From assembly GCA_022844045.1 (NCBI GenBank), contig JALHMM010000069.1, positions 1 to 36,164 of the forward strand: a DNA stretch of 36,164 nt, read 5' to 3'. Below the pieces are notes generated by a model. That model saw only the letters and a program-made list of their open reading frames with translations, was not told where the DNA came from and searched no databases. This document shows, piece by piece, positions 1 through 7,493 of this stretch; positions within the stretch are counted from its first letter, which is position 1; each line of letters starts with the position of its first letter. Both the position numbers and the translations under genes were made by a program. This DNA is from Reyranellaceae bacterium (GTDB lineage Bacteria; Pseudomonadota; Alphaproteobacteria; Reyranellales; Reyranellaceae).

Positions 1-259
1 GGCGCGGCGCGGCGGCGACCGGCGGCACGACAGGTGCGGGCGCGGGCCCAGCCGACGCGCCGCTGCCGACATCGGTCTCGATGCGATCGTAGCAGGCCAG
101 CCGCTGGCCATTGTCGGTCATCTCCGAGCAGATCTTCAGGCGCCGCGCCAGCGCGTCGAGCAGTTCGCTCGATCGATCGGCGCCGCGTTGGGCGGAGGCG
201 CTACCGGCGACGCTGGCAATGACAAGAACGGTCGCGGCGGAAAGGGCAATGCGAGCCAT
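1..259 (-). CDS. Truncated exported protein with an RLxCYD motif (partial)
   Basis: An open frame runs leftward from an ATG at 257-259 and leaves the window without a stop, so only the first 86 codons are seen. An AAGGA element lies 6 nt before the ATG. The N-terminus (MARIALSAATVLVIASVAG, then SASAQ) is a clear Sec signal peptide with likely cleavage after residue 24. It is followed by a short helical segment carrying ICSEMTDNGQRLACYDRIE, which fits the C-x(n)-RLxCYD pattern common in small proteobacterial periplasmic proteins, two cysteines included. After that comes an Ala/Pro-rich linker. The C-terminal domain is missing, so no function is assigned. It reads in the same direction as pyrC but has its own 66-bp upstream gap. 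Confidence 0.75.
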   Translation of the reverse strand, partial: MARIALSAATVLVIASVAGSASAQRGADRSSELLDALARRLKICSEMTDNGQRLACYDRIETDVGSGASAGPAPAPVVPPVAAAPR

Positions 260-325
260 GCGGATCCTTGGAAGGCCCGGTCGGGCACAAGCGCAAGATT
301 AACACGCCGTGCGGCAGAATTGTGA

Positions 326-1657
326 TCACGCCGCGACGGTTTCGGGCCACAGGCTATTGTCGCGGTGGATCACGCGGCCGTCGAGCACGGTCATCAGGGC
401 ACGACCCTGAGTCGGGCGTTTGTCGAAGGCGGTGTTGCCTGTCTTGCTCTCGAATTTCTCCGGGTCGATCACCCAGGCGATGTCGGGATCGAACAGCACG
501 AGATCGGCCGGCGCGCCTTTTTCCAGGCGTCCACCGGGCAGCTTGAACAGCTTCGACGGCGTCGTGGTCAGTCGCTGCCAGATGCGCGGCAGTGTCATCT
601 GGCCGTTGTGATAGAGCTCCAGCGTTATCGGCAGGAGGGTTTCCAGCCCGACGACGCCGGGCTCGGCCAGGGCGAAGGGCACGCGCTTGCTCTCGACATC
701 CTGCGGCCGGTGGTCCGAGACGATGCAGTCGATGGTGCCGTCGCGCACGCCCTCGACCACGGCGAGGCGGTCGGACTCGGCGCGCAGCGGCGGCACGACC
801 TTGGCGAAGGTGCGGTAGTCGCCGACGGCGATCTCGTTGAGCGCGAAATAGTGCGGGGCGGTGTCGCAGGTCACCTTCAGCCCGCGCGCCTTGGCGCGGC
901 GGACGACGTCGATGCCCTCGGCGGTCGAGATCTTGCTGGCGTGGTAGCGGCCGCCGGTCATCTCGACCAGGCGCATGTCGCGCTCCAGCTGGATCGCCTC
1001 GGCCAGCTTGTGGTTGCCGCCAAGGCCTAGCCGCGTCGCCAACTCGCCACTGTTCATCGCGCCAGTGGAAAGCGTCGGCTCCTGCGGCACCTGCACGATC
1101 AGCGCGTCGAAGGTCTTGGCGTAGTACAGCGCGCGGCGCATCAGCTGGGCGCTGGCGATCGGCTTGTCGCCGTCGGTGAAGGCGACCGCCCCGGCCTCCG
1201 AGATCAGGCCGATCTCCGAGAGCTGATCGCCCTTCAGGCCGAGCGTCAGCGCGCCGTAGGCGTACATCTTGGTGCGCTGCACCTGGCGCGCGCGCCGCGC
1301 CACGAACTCGATCAGCGAGGCGTCGTCGAAGGGCGGTTCGGTGTCCGGCAGGATGCACATCGAGGTCACGCCGCCCGCCGCCGCGGCGCGGCCGGCGGTG
1401 TCGAAGGTCTCCTTGTGCTCCTCGCCCGGCTCGCCGGTATGCACGCGCAGATCGACGATGCCCGGTGCCAGGCAATGGCCCTGGCAATCGACCGTGGCGA
1501 TGCCGTAGGGCGCGCCGCCCGAGAACAGATTGGCGCCGTAGTCGAGAATCTTGCCGTCGCCGATCAGCACCGCGCCGCGCTGGTCGGTGTCGGCCGACGG
1601 GTCGATCAGGCGGGCGTTGATGTAGGCGACCGGCCGCCCGTCGCTGACGCTGGCCAT
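326..1657 (-). CDS. pyrC: Dihydroorotase-like protein, probably non-catalytic PyrX-type partner of PyrB
   Basis: 443 aa amidohydrolase-fold protein of the multifunctional-complex dihydroorotase family (normal length about 430). Its place one base after the pyrB stop ties it to pyrimidine synthesis. The N-terminal beta domain (1-60), the barrel and the C-terminal return strand are all present. The metal-site motifs are altered: the usual D-x-H-x-H-x-R reads DLRVHTGEPG (residues 69-78), so the first His is Arg and the substrate Arg is Gly. The later H-x-x-H-x-S motif reads YHASKISTA, with a Lys at 243 in place of a metal His. The DHAPH loop reads DHRPQ (315-319). From family knowledge, such pyrB-linked copies in alphaproteobacteria and pseudomonads can be structural subunits that support aspartate carbamoyltransferase. 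A true dihydroorotase should then be encoded elsewhere. The symbol marks the family, not proven activity. Confidence 0.88.
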   Translation of the reverse strand: MASVSDGRPVAYINARLIDPSADTDQRGAVLIGDGKILDYGANLFSGGAPYGIATVDCQGHCLAPGIVDLRVHTGEPGEEHKETFDTAGRAAAAGGVTSMCILPDTEPPFDDASLIEFVARRARQVQRTKMYAYGALTLGLKGDQLSEIGLISEAGAVAFTDGDKPIASAQLMRRALYYAKTFDALIVQVPQEPTLSTGAMNSGELATRLGLGGNHKLAEAIQLERDMRLVEMTGGRYHASKISTAEGIDVVRRAKARGLKVTCDTAPHYFALNEIAVGDYRTFAKVVPPLRAESDRLAVVEGVRDGTIDCIVSDHRPQDVESKRVPFALAEPGVVGLETLLPITLELYHNGQMTLPRIWQRLTTTPSKLFKLPGGRLEKGAPADLVLFDPDIAWVIDPEKFESKTGNTAFDKRPTQGRALMTVLDGRVIHRDNSLWPETVAA

Positions 1658-1658
1658 T

Positions 1659-2624
1659 TCAGGCGGCCCCCGGCAGCGCGTTGCGGCGACCGCCGATCAG
1701 CGCGTCGAGGCAGGCCATGCGCACCGCCACGCCCATCTCGACCTGCTCATGGATGACGCTGCGTTGCAGATCGTCGGCCACCGCCGAGTCGATCTCGACG
1801 CCACGGTTCATCGGACCGGGATGCATGATCAGCGCGCCCGCCCGGGTCACCTTCATCTTCTCCTCGTCCAGCCCGAAGAAGCGGAAGTACTCGCTGACCG
1901 ACGGCACGAATGAGCCGCTCATGCGCTCGGTCTGCAGGCGCAGCATCATGACGATGTCGACGTCCTTCAGCCCCGTGCGCATGCTGTAATGGACCTCGAC
2001 GCCCAATCTGTCGATGTCGGTGGGCATCAGGGTGGCCGGACCTACGACGCGCACCTGGGCGCCCATGGTCTTCAGCAGGTGGATGTTGGAGCGCGCGACG
2101 CGGCTGTGCAGGATGTCGCCGCAGATCGCCACCAGCAGGCCTTCGAGCTTGCCCTTGCGGCGCCGGATGGTGAGCGCGTCGAGCAGCGCCTGGGTTGGAT
2201 GCTCGTGCTGGCCGTCGCCGCCGTTGATCACCGAACAGTTGACCTTCTGCGCCAGCAGGTTCACGGCGCCGGAGTCGTGGTGCCGCACCACCAGCGCGTC
2301 GGGCAGCATGGCGTTGAGTGTCATCGCGGTGTCGAGCAGCGTCTCGCCTTTCCGCACCGAGGAGGCGGCGACCTCCATGTTGATGACGTCGGCGCCCAGG
2401 CGCTTGGCGGCGACCTCGAAGGAGGTGCGCGTACGCGTCGAGGCCTCGAAGAACAGGTTGATCACCGTGCGGCCCGACAGCGTGTCGCGCCGCTTCACCA
2501 ACGAGCGGTTGGTGTCGATGTAGGTCTCGGAAAGGTCGAGCAGGGCCGAGATCGACGCGGCCGGAAGTCCCTCGATGCCCAGCAGGTCGCGCGGCATCGA
2601 GACGGAGAGGGAGCGCATTGTCAT
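1659..2624 (-). CDS. pyrB: Aspartate carbamoyltransferase catalytic subunit
   Basis: 321 aa, the normal length for the catalytic chain. It joins carbamoyl phosphate and L-aspartate into N-carbamoyl-L-aspartate, the first committed step of pyrimidine synthesis, in the cytoplasm. The carbamoyl-phosphate loop STRTRTSFE is at residues 62-70, HPTQALLD at about 142-149, and the C-terminal MHPGPMNRG motif near 269-277. All ligands expected from the family appear intact. The start is taken as the ATG at 2622-2624; a second ATG two codons later is an equal alternative and neither has a strong Shine-Dalgarno. The next gene, the dihydroorotase-like partner, starts one base after the stop. No pyrI regulatory-chain gene is nearby, which fits a PyrB/PyrX class enzyme. 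Confidence 0.96.
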   Translation of the reverse strand: MTMRSLSVSMPRDLLGIEGLPAASISALLDLSETYIDTNRSLVKRRDTLSGRTVINLFFEASTRTRTSFEVAAKRLGADVINMEVAASSVRKGETLLDTAMTLNAMLPDALVVRHHDSGAVNLLAQKVNCSVINGGDGQHEHPTQALLDALTIRRRKGKLEGLLVAICGDILHSRVARSNIHLLKTMGAQVRVVGPATLMPTDIDRLGVEVHYSMRTGLKDVDIVMMLRLQTERMSGSFVPSVSEYFRFFGLDEEKMKVTRAGALIMHPGPMNRGVEIDSAVADDLQRSVIHEQVEMGVAVRMACLDALIGGRRNALPGAA

Positions 2625-2694
2625 TAAAGCCGCACACTAAGCACCGCGTGGCGGCAAGAGCAAGCGCGGGCGCGTCGCGGCTGTGGAACAATCC

Positions 2695-2718
2695 CTCTTC
2701 CCGCGAAAGCGAGGAGAG
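2695..2718 (-). terminator. Possible stem-loop after the sorAB-like pair
   Basis: A 10-bp interrupted stem (one mismatch, one G-U) around a 4-nt loop lies 8 nt past the stop of the cytochrome c gene and before pyrB. No T-run follows on the minus strand, so it is only a weak terminator candidate. Confidence 0.25.
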
Positions 2719-2725
2719 CGCGGAC

Positions 2726-3172
2726 TCAATTCTTCAGGAACGGGTTGTCCTGACCGCGCCCACGTCGGCGTGGCGGGAAGTGCTCGGCGAGGTAGTCGAC
2801 GATCAGGTCGCGGTCGGCCTTGTCAGGATCGGCCATGCCGTGACGGTCGACCATGAACTGGAAGGTCGAGTCCCAGCGTTCGCGCGTCATGCCCTGCGCC
2901 TTGACGATCGCCGTGCCATGGCAGGCGGCGCACAAGTAGAACGTCTCCTCCTGGCCCTTGCCTGGTGGCATGCTGTCGACCGTGTCCTGATGCTTCACAT
3001 CGGCGGGCAGCGCCTTCGGCAGGGCCTTGCCGCGAGAAGCGACGGCCGGTGCGGCGCCGGGCTTCGCCGAGACCAGCGGCTCGGCCGGCGGACGAAAGCC
3101 GCCTGCGCGGTCGAGCAGCATCAGCGCGGCCATCATCAGGATGCCCGCCGTGATGACGGTGGTCAGCTTCAT
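2726..3172 (-). CDS. Membrane-anchored/exported monohaem cytochrome c, SorB/SorU-like electron acceptor
   Basis: 148 aa. The start is the ATG at 3170-3172, which overlaps the stop of the upstream molybdoenzyme by one base (TGATG); a longer upstream reading would only re-read that gene's coding DNA. Residues 3-20 form a hydrophobic segment acting as signal or anchor. One haem-binding CAACH motif is at 81-85, with Met95, Met107 and Met113 as possible distal ligands. Haem attachment and function should be periplasmic. Linked directly to a sulfite-oxidase-family enzyme, it most likely takes electrons from that enzyme and passes them to the respiratory chain, like SorB or SorU. The pairing is inferred from gene order and family habit. 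Confidence 0.85.
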   Translation of the reverse strand: MKLTTVITAGILMMAALMLLDRAGGFRPPAEPLVSAKPGAAPAVASRGKALPKALPADVKHQDTVDSMPPGKGQEETFYLCAACHGTAIVKAQGMTRERWDSTFQFMVDRHGMADPDKADRDLIVDYLAEHFPPRRRGRGQDNPFLKN

Positions 3173-4539
3173 CAGGCCTCGATCAGCACCGCGACACGGC
3201 TGACAGGATTGGCGCCGTAGCCCTGCGGGTTCCAGTTGCCGGCCTGGAAGGGCTGCGTCTTGCCGCTGGAGTCCGTCGCCTTGCTCCACACCTCGTAGTA
3301 GCCGGCGCTGGGCACCGGGATCGAGGCGCTGAAGCGCTGGAAGGCGAACTTGTTGGCCGGCGCCTTGACTTCGGCCTTGGTCCAGGTGGCGCCGTAGTCG
3401 ATCGAGATCTCGACCGACTGGATCGAATTGTCGCCTGCCCAGGCCGAGCCGCGCAGGTCGATCTTCGTGGTGCCTTTGGGCAGCTTCGTCCCATGTGCCG
3501 GGAAGGTGACGACCGAGCGCACGGGCATCGATTCGAGGATCGCCATGTTCTTCTCGTCGCCCTTGTCGCCCGGGATCATCGGCGTGATGGGCACGCGATA
3601 GGAGAAGCCGGCCATGCCCGAGCCGTCATGCTCCTTGTCGCGAATCCAGACGCGGGTGAGCCACTTCGCCGAGAGCGAGCCGGCCCAGCCCGGCACGATC
3701 AGGCGTATCGGCCCGCCATGGATCAGCGGGATCTCCTTGCCGTTCATGCGAAAGGCGATGAGCGTGTGCGGGTCCATGGCTTTGGCAATCCGCATGCCGC
3801 GCGAGATCGTCGGCCGCGATGCGTCGCCGGAGAGGTGCACGTCAGCACCGTAATGCCCGGTATAGACGGCGGTGGATTTCAGCCCGGCGGTCTTCAGCAC
3901 GTCGGCCAGCCGCACACCCGTCCACTCGGCGCAGCCGGCGCCGCCATTGGTCCACTGATTGCCGCGCGCTTCCGGCGTGAAGAACGACCGGCCGTTGCCG
4001 CCGCACTCCATCTGCAGCTTCAGCGACACCGCCTCGTAGCGTGCCATGAGATCGCCGAGGCTGATCTCCAGCGGCTTGTCGACCTCGCCGTCGATCTTGA
4101 CCTTCCACATGCGCGGGTCGGACGGCATTTTCGCCGCGTCGGGCAGCAGGCCGTTGTTGCGGACGAAGAACTTCTCGGTCGGTGTGACCTCGTCGTCCAT
4201 CAGCTCGGCCGGCGTCTCGGCGACCAGCGGCCGGTCGCCCAGCAAGGCGAGGTTGGCTTTGCCGTCCATCTTCAGCAGCTTCGGGCCTTTATCGACGCCG
4301 GCGGCGGCCGGAGGCGGCGGCGTGGTCGTCGCCTGCGCCAGCGCCGCCGGCACGAGGCCGGCCGGGATGTTGTCGGAGAACGGGATGGTGGCACCTATCG
4401 CCGCGCCCATGGTCGCCAGGCCCGCGCCCTTGAGGAAGCCGCGCCGGGAGCCGTCCGTACGGCGGCCGAAGACCAGGGCGTCGGCGCGCTCGGGATCGTC
4501 CGCATAGAGTTCGTGCATGCCGCGTTCACGCTTGGCCAT
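3172..4539 (-). CDS. Periplasmic sulfite dehydrogenase, molybdenum subunit (SorA/SorT-like)
   Basis: 455 aa from the ATG at 4537-4539, chosen because a GGAGGG Shine-Dalgarno sits 4 nt upstream; an ATG ten codons earlier has none. A twin-arginine signal, SRRGFLKG, is at residues 31-38 and is followed by a hydrophobic stretch, so export is as a folded cofactor-loaded protein. FFVRNNG (124-130) and the Moco-binding Cys in MECGGNGR (Cys179) mark the sulfite oxidase family. The C-terminal half carries the dimerisation domain ending near GNWNPQGYG. Expected reaction: sulfite to sulfate with electrons going to the adjoining cytochrome c. A SoxC role is less likely, as no sox genes and no dihaem SoxD are nearby. 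The substrate is inferred from the family; other Moco oxidoreductases of this fold cannot be excluded. Confidence 0.85.
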   Translation of the reverse strand: MAKRERGMHELYADDPERADALVFGRRTDGSRRGFLKGAGLATMGAAIGATIPFSDNIPAGLVPAALAQATTTPPPPAAAGVDKGPKLLKMDGKANLALLGDRPLVAETPAELMDDEVTPTEKFFVRNNGLLPDAAKMPSDPRMWKVKIDGEVDKPLEISLGDLMARYEAVSLKLQMECGGNGRSFFTPEARGNQWTNGGAGCAEWTGVRLADVLKTAGLKSTAVYTGHYGADVHLSGDASRPTISRGMRIAKAMDPHTLIAFRMNGKEIPLIHGGPIRLIVPGWAGSLSAKWLTRVWIRDKEHDGSGMAGFSYRVPITPMIPGDKGDEKNMAILESMPVRSVVTFPAHGTKLPKGTTKIDLRGSAWAGDNSIQSVEISIDYGATWTKAEVKAPANKFAFQRFSASIPVPSAGYYEVWSKATDSSGKTQPFQAGNWNPQGYGANPVSRVAVLIEA

Positions 4540-4587
4540 GATTCCCTCCGTGTTACCGGTTCCTGACAACCTAGCCGAAAACCACCC

Positions 4588-5376
4588 TCATGCGCGATGC
4601 TTTCGACGCAGTAGCAGGGCGGAGATCACGAGGCCGATGGTGGATATCGCGATCACGATGGTGGCGATCACGTTGATCTGGGGATTGAGGCCCAGGCGCA
4701 CGCTGGAATAGACCGCCATGGGCAGAGTTTGCGACGCCGCCCCTGACACGAACTGGGTCAGGATCAGGTCGTCAAGGGAGAGCGTGAAAGCCAGCAGCCA
4801 GCCCGAGACCAGGGCCGGCGCGATCAGCGGCAAAGTGATGGAGCGGAACACGGCGAAGGGCCGCGCACCGAGATCCATCGCGGCTTCTTCCAGCGAGCGG
4901 TCGAAATCGGCCAGCCGCGCCTGCACGACCACCGCGACATAAGCCATCGAGAAGGTGATGTGGGCGATGGCGATGGTGGCGAAGCCGCGCTCGGGCCAGC
5001 CGACAAAGCGCTCCAGACCGACGAAGAGCAGCAGCATGGAGATGCCCATGATCACCTCGGGCATCACCAAGGGCGCGATCACCAGGGCGACGAAGATCGA
5101 GCGTCCGGCGAAGCGACGATGACGCGCCAGGGCGATCCCGGCCAAGGTGCCCAGCACGGTGGCGGCGCAGGCGTTGACGAAGGCGATGCGCAGCGAGAGC
5201 AGGGCGGCGTCGATCATCGCCTCGTTGGCGAATAGCGCGCTCCACCATTTGGTCGAGAAGCCGCTCCACACCGTGACGAGTCTCGACTCGTTGAATGAAT
5301 AGACGATCACCGTGGCGATCGGCAGGTAGAGGAAGGCGTAGCCGAAAGCCAGCGCCGCGAGCGGGAAACGCCTCAT
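4588..5376 (-). CDS. potI: Polyamine-type ABC transporter permease (PotI/PotC-like)
   Basis: 262 aa from the ATG at 5374-5376. The frame stays open further upstream, but that part is the translated palindromic repeat and is rejected. Six hydrophobic segments are seen, and the cytoplasmic EAA loop LEEAAMDLGARPF, followed by FRSITLPLIAP, is the ATPase contact of the binding-protein-dependent permeases. SLDDLILTQFVSG is typical of PotC/PotI. It is the last gene of the potF-potG-potH-potI order and is separated from potH by a 157-bp gap filled by a repeat. It should pair with PotH to form the inner-membrane channel for putrescine or a related amine. Confidence 0.9.
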   Translation of the reverse strand: MRRFPLAALAFGYAFLYLPIATVIVYSFNESRLVTVWSGFSTKWWSALFANEAMIDAALLSLRIAFVNACAATVLGTLAGIALARHRRFAGRSIFVALVIAPLVMPEVIMGISMLLLFVGLERFVGWPERGFATIAIAHITFSMAYVAVVVQARLADFDRSLEEAAMDLGARPFAVFRSITLPLIAPALVSGWLLAFTLSLDDLILTQFVSGAASQTLPMAVYSSVRLGLNPQINVIATIVIAISTIGLVISALLLRRKHRA

Positions 5377-5385
5377 GCGTCTCTT

Positions 5386-5507
5386 CCTTCCCCCGGAGGG
5401 GGAAGGTGCCCGAAGGGCGGATGGGGGATGTCGAAGCCGAACAGAGGAGTCCGTCTTCGACATCCCCCTTCCGTCGCTCCGCGCCACCTTCCCCCTCCGG
5501 GGGAAGG
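5386..5507. repeat. Composite palindromic repeat, copy 1 (reverse orientation), between potH and potI
   Basis: Each end is a 9-bp hairpin with a 3-nt loop: CCTTCCCCC/GGGGGAAGG at 5386-5406 and 5487-5507. Between them a 14-bp inverted pair (gggggatgtcgaag at 5423-5436 and its complement near 5454-5467) would let the whole element fold into one long arm. The GCCCGAAGGGC half lies on the left, opposite to the copies at 12410 and 34908. It sits inside an operon, so any effect would be on the mRNA between potH and potI. Confidence 0.9.
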
Positions 5508-5533
5508 TAAGGCAACGGGACATGCCCTCGCTC

Positions 5534-6406
5534 TCATGAGCCACCCATGTCCCGCGCCCGCAGGCGCTGATAGAGGGCGATCGGCGCTAGCAGAGCCACC
5601 AGCATCAGCACGGCGACGGCCGAGGCCAGCGGCCAGTCGCTGTTGGAGAAGAACTCGTCCCACAGCACCTTGCCGATCATCAGGGTCTCGGTGCCGCCCA
5701 GCAGGTCGGGGATCACGAACTCGCCCACCGCCGGGATGAACACCAGCAGGCAGCCGGCGACGATGCCCGGCAGTGACAGCGGCAGGGTGATCGACAGGAA
5801 GGCGCGCCACGGCCGGGCGCCGAGATCGGCCGCCGCCTCGAGCAGCGAGCGGTCGAGCTTCTCCAGCGCGGCGTAGAGCGGCAGCACCATGAACGGCAGA
5901 TAGGCGTAGACGATGCCCAGGTAGATCGCCCATTCGGTGCCGAGGATCGTGCCGGGATCGCCGCTGATGCCTGTCGCGCGAAGGATCGCATTGATCAGGC
6001 CTTGTTCGGACAGCAGCCCACGCCAAGCGTAGACGCGGATCAGGAACGAGGTCCAGAACGGCAGGATCACCAGCATCAGCAGGATGGGTCGTCGCGATGG
6101 GGCAGCCATGGCGATGGCGTAGGCCATCGGGTAGCCGACCAGCAGGGTCAGCACGGTGGCGATCGCCGCGATGCGCAGCGAGCTGAGATAGGCGTCGACG
6201 TAGAGCGCGTCCGACAGCAGGAAGGCGTAGTTGCGCACCGTGCCGGCCATCGCCACCGGCGGCGCGGCGTCGGGCGCGTTCTGCCCGAGGCTGATCGCCG
6301 CGACGATGGCGAAGGGCGCGAGGAAGAACAGCAGCAGCCAGGCGAAAGGCGGGCCGACGATCGCCGCACGGGCGAGCCTCATCGGGTTGGAAGGACGCGC
6401 CGCCAT
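5534..6406 (-). CDS. potH: Polyamine-type ABC transporter permease (PotH/PotB-like)
   Basis: 290 aa from the ATG at 6404-6406, which lies just before the potG stop (tail-to-head overlap region, stop at 6408-6410). Upstream in-frame ATGs fall inside potG and are rejected. Six membrane spans are visible. The EAA-type loop LLEAAADLGARPWRAF followed by SITLPLSLPG and the VGEFVIPDLLGG segment are PotB/PotH hallmarks. It should form the heteromeric inner-membrane pore with PotI and be driven by PotG. Close packing with potG argues for one transcript. Confidence 0.92.
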   Translation of the reverse strand: MAARPSNPMRLARAAIVGPPFAWLLLFFLAPFAIVAAISLGQNAPDAAPPVAMAGTVRNYAFLLSDALYVDAYLSSLRIAAIATVLTLLVGYPMAYAIAMAAPSRRPILLMLVILPFWTSFLIRVYAWRGLLSEQGLINAILRATGISGDPGTILGTEWAIYLGIVYAYLPFMVLPLYAALEKLDRSLLEAAADLGARPWRAFLSITLPLSLPGIVAGCLLVFIPAVGEFVIPDLLGGTETLMIGKVLWDEFFSNSDWPLASAVAVLMLVALLAPIALYQRLRARDMGGS

Positions 6407-6407
6407 G

Positions 6408-7493
6408 TCAGTCGTGCAGCACGATGGCGTCGCGCGCCGCCCAGGCGAGCCAGACCTTGTCACCGTGCCGCGGTGGGGGCTTGCCGTGGCGCGTATCGAT
6501 CGCGGCGCGCATGGTCAAGCCGGGCGCCATCTCGACATGACAGATCGAGCGCTCGCCGAGATAGGACACAGCGCGCACCTCGCCCGGCGCGCTGTTCTCG
6601 ACGTCTCCAGGCTTCTCCGAGGACAGCAGGGTCCGCTCCGTGCGGATCGCCACGCCGACCGGTTTGCCATCGCCGGTATCGATCTTCTCCCGCGTCACGA
6701 TGTCGATGCCGAGCGCGCGGCAGCGCACGAGCCGCCCCGACGCCTCACCCTCCAGGATATTGGCGCCGCCGAAGAACTCGGCGACGAAACGGCTGGTGGG
6801 TCGCTCATAGACCGCGGCCGGCGCGCCGAACTGGGCGATGCCGCCCCGGTTCATGACCGCGACGCTGGTCGCCATGCTCATCGCCTCGTCCTGATCGTGC
6901 GTCACGATGACGAAAGCGATGCCCAGGCGCCGCTGCAGCTCGACCAGCTCCAGCCGCGTGCGTTCGCGCAGCTTGCGGTCGAGCGCCGCCATCGGCTCGT
7001 CGAGCAGCAGCAGCTTGGGCCGCTTGATGATGGCGCGCGCCAAGGCCACACGCTGGCGCTGCCCGCCCGAGAGCTGATCGGGCCGGCGCCTACCGAGGTC
7101 CGCCATCTGCACCAACTCGAGCGCTTCCTCGACGCGGCGCTCGATCTCGGCGCGCGCCACGCCTTCCTGCACCAGACCGAAGCCGACGTTGCGCGCCACG
7201 GTCATGTGCGGGAAAAGCGCGTAGGACTGGAACATCATGTTCACCGGCCGCTCGTAGGGCGGCAGGTCGGTGATGTCCTGGCCATCGACCAGAATGCGGC
7301 CCGCGTCCGGCCGCTCGAAGCCAGCGATCATGCGCAGGAGCGTGGTCTTGCCGCAGCCCGACTCGCCCAGCAGCGCCAGCCGTTCGCCCTTGGCGATGTC
7401 GAAGGAGACACCCGAGACCGCTGCCACGTCGCCGAATGTCTTGCGAAGCCCGACGACGCGCAGTGGAGACGGCGTGTCGATATCCTCGCTCAC
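6408..7493 (-). CDS. potG: Polyamine-type ABC transporter ATP-binding protein (PotG/PotA-like)
   Basis: 361 aa. The start is the GTG at 7491-7493, overlapping the potF stop as GTGA; reading further upstream would only re-read potF in another frame. Walker A GESGCGKTT is at 43-51, the Q-loop Gln at 89, the signature LSGGQRQ at 141-147, Walker B LLLLDEP at 161-167, then the THDQDEA switch His. Residues after about 240 form the TOBE-like substrate-regulation domain normal for PotA/PotG. It powers import through PotH/PotI. Coupled translation with potF supports the assignment. Confidence 0.95.
   Translation of the reverse strand: MSEDIDTPSPLRVVGLRKTFGDVAAVSGVSFDIAKGERLALLGESGCGKTTLLRMIAGFERPDAGRILVDGQDITDLPPYERPVNMMFQSYALFPHMTVARNVGFGLVQEGVARAEIERRVEEALELVQMADLGRRRPDQLSGGQRQRVALARAIIKRPKLLLLDEPMAALDRKLRERTRLELVELQRRLGIAFVIVTHDQDEAMSMATSVAVMNRGGIAQFGAPAAVYERPTSRFVAEFFGGANILEGEASGRLVRCRALGIDIVTREKIDTGDGKPVGVAIRTERTLLSSEKPGDVENSAPGEVRAVSYLGERSICHVEMAPGLTMRAAIDTRHGKPPPRHGDKVWLAWAARDAIVLHD

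Noticed and set aside
3173..3289. Longer N-terminus for the cytochrome c
   Set aside because: It re-reads the molybdoenzyme C-terminus in another frame; the internal ATG leads directly to a membrane-signal segment.
5377..5544. N-terminal extension of PotI
   Set aside because: It translates the palindromic repeat; homology begins at the ATG at 5376.
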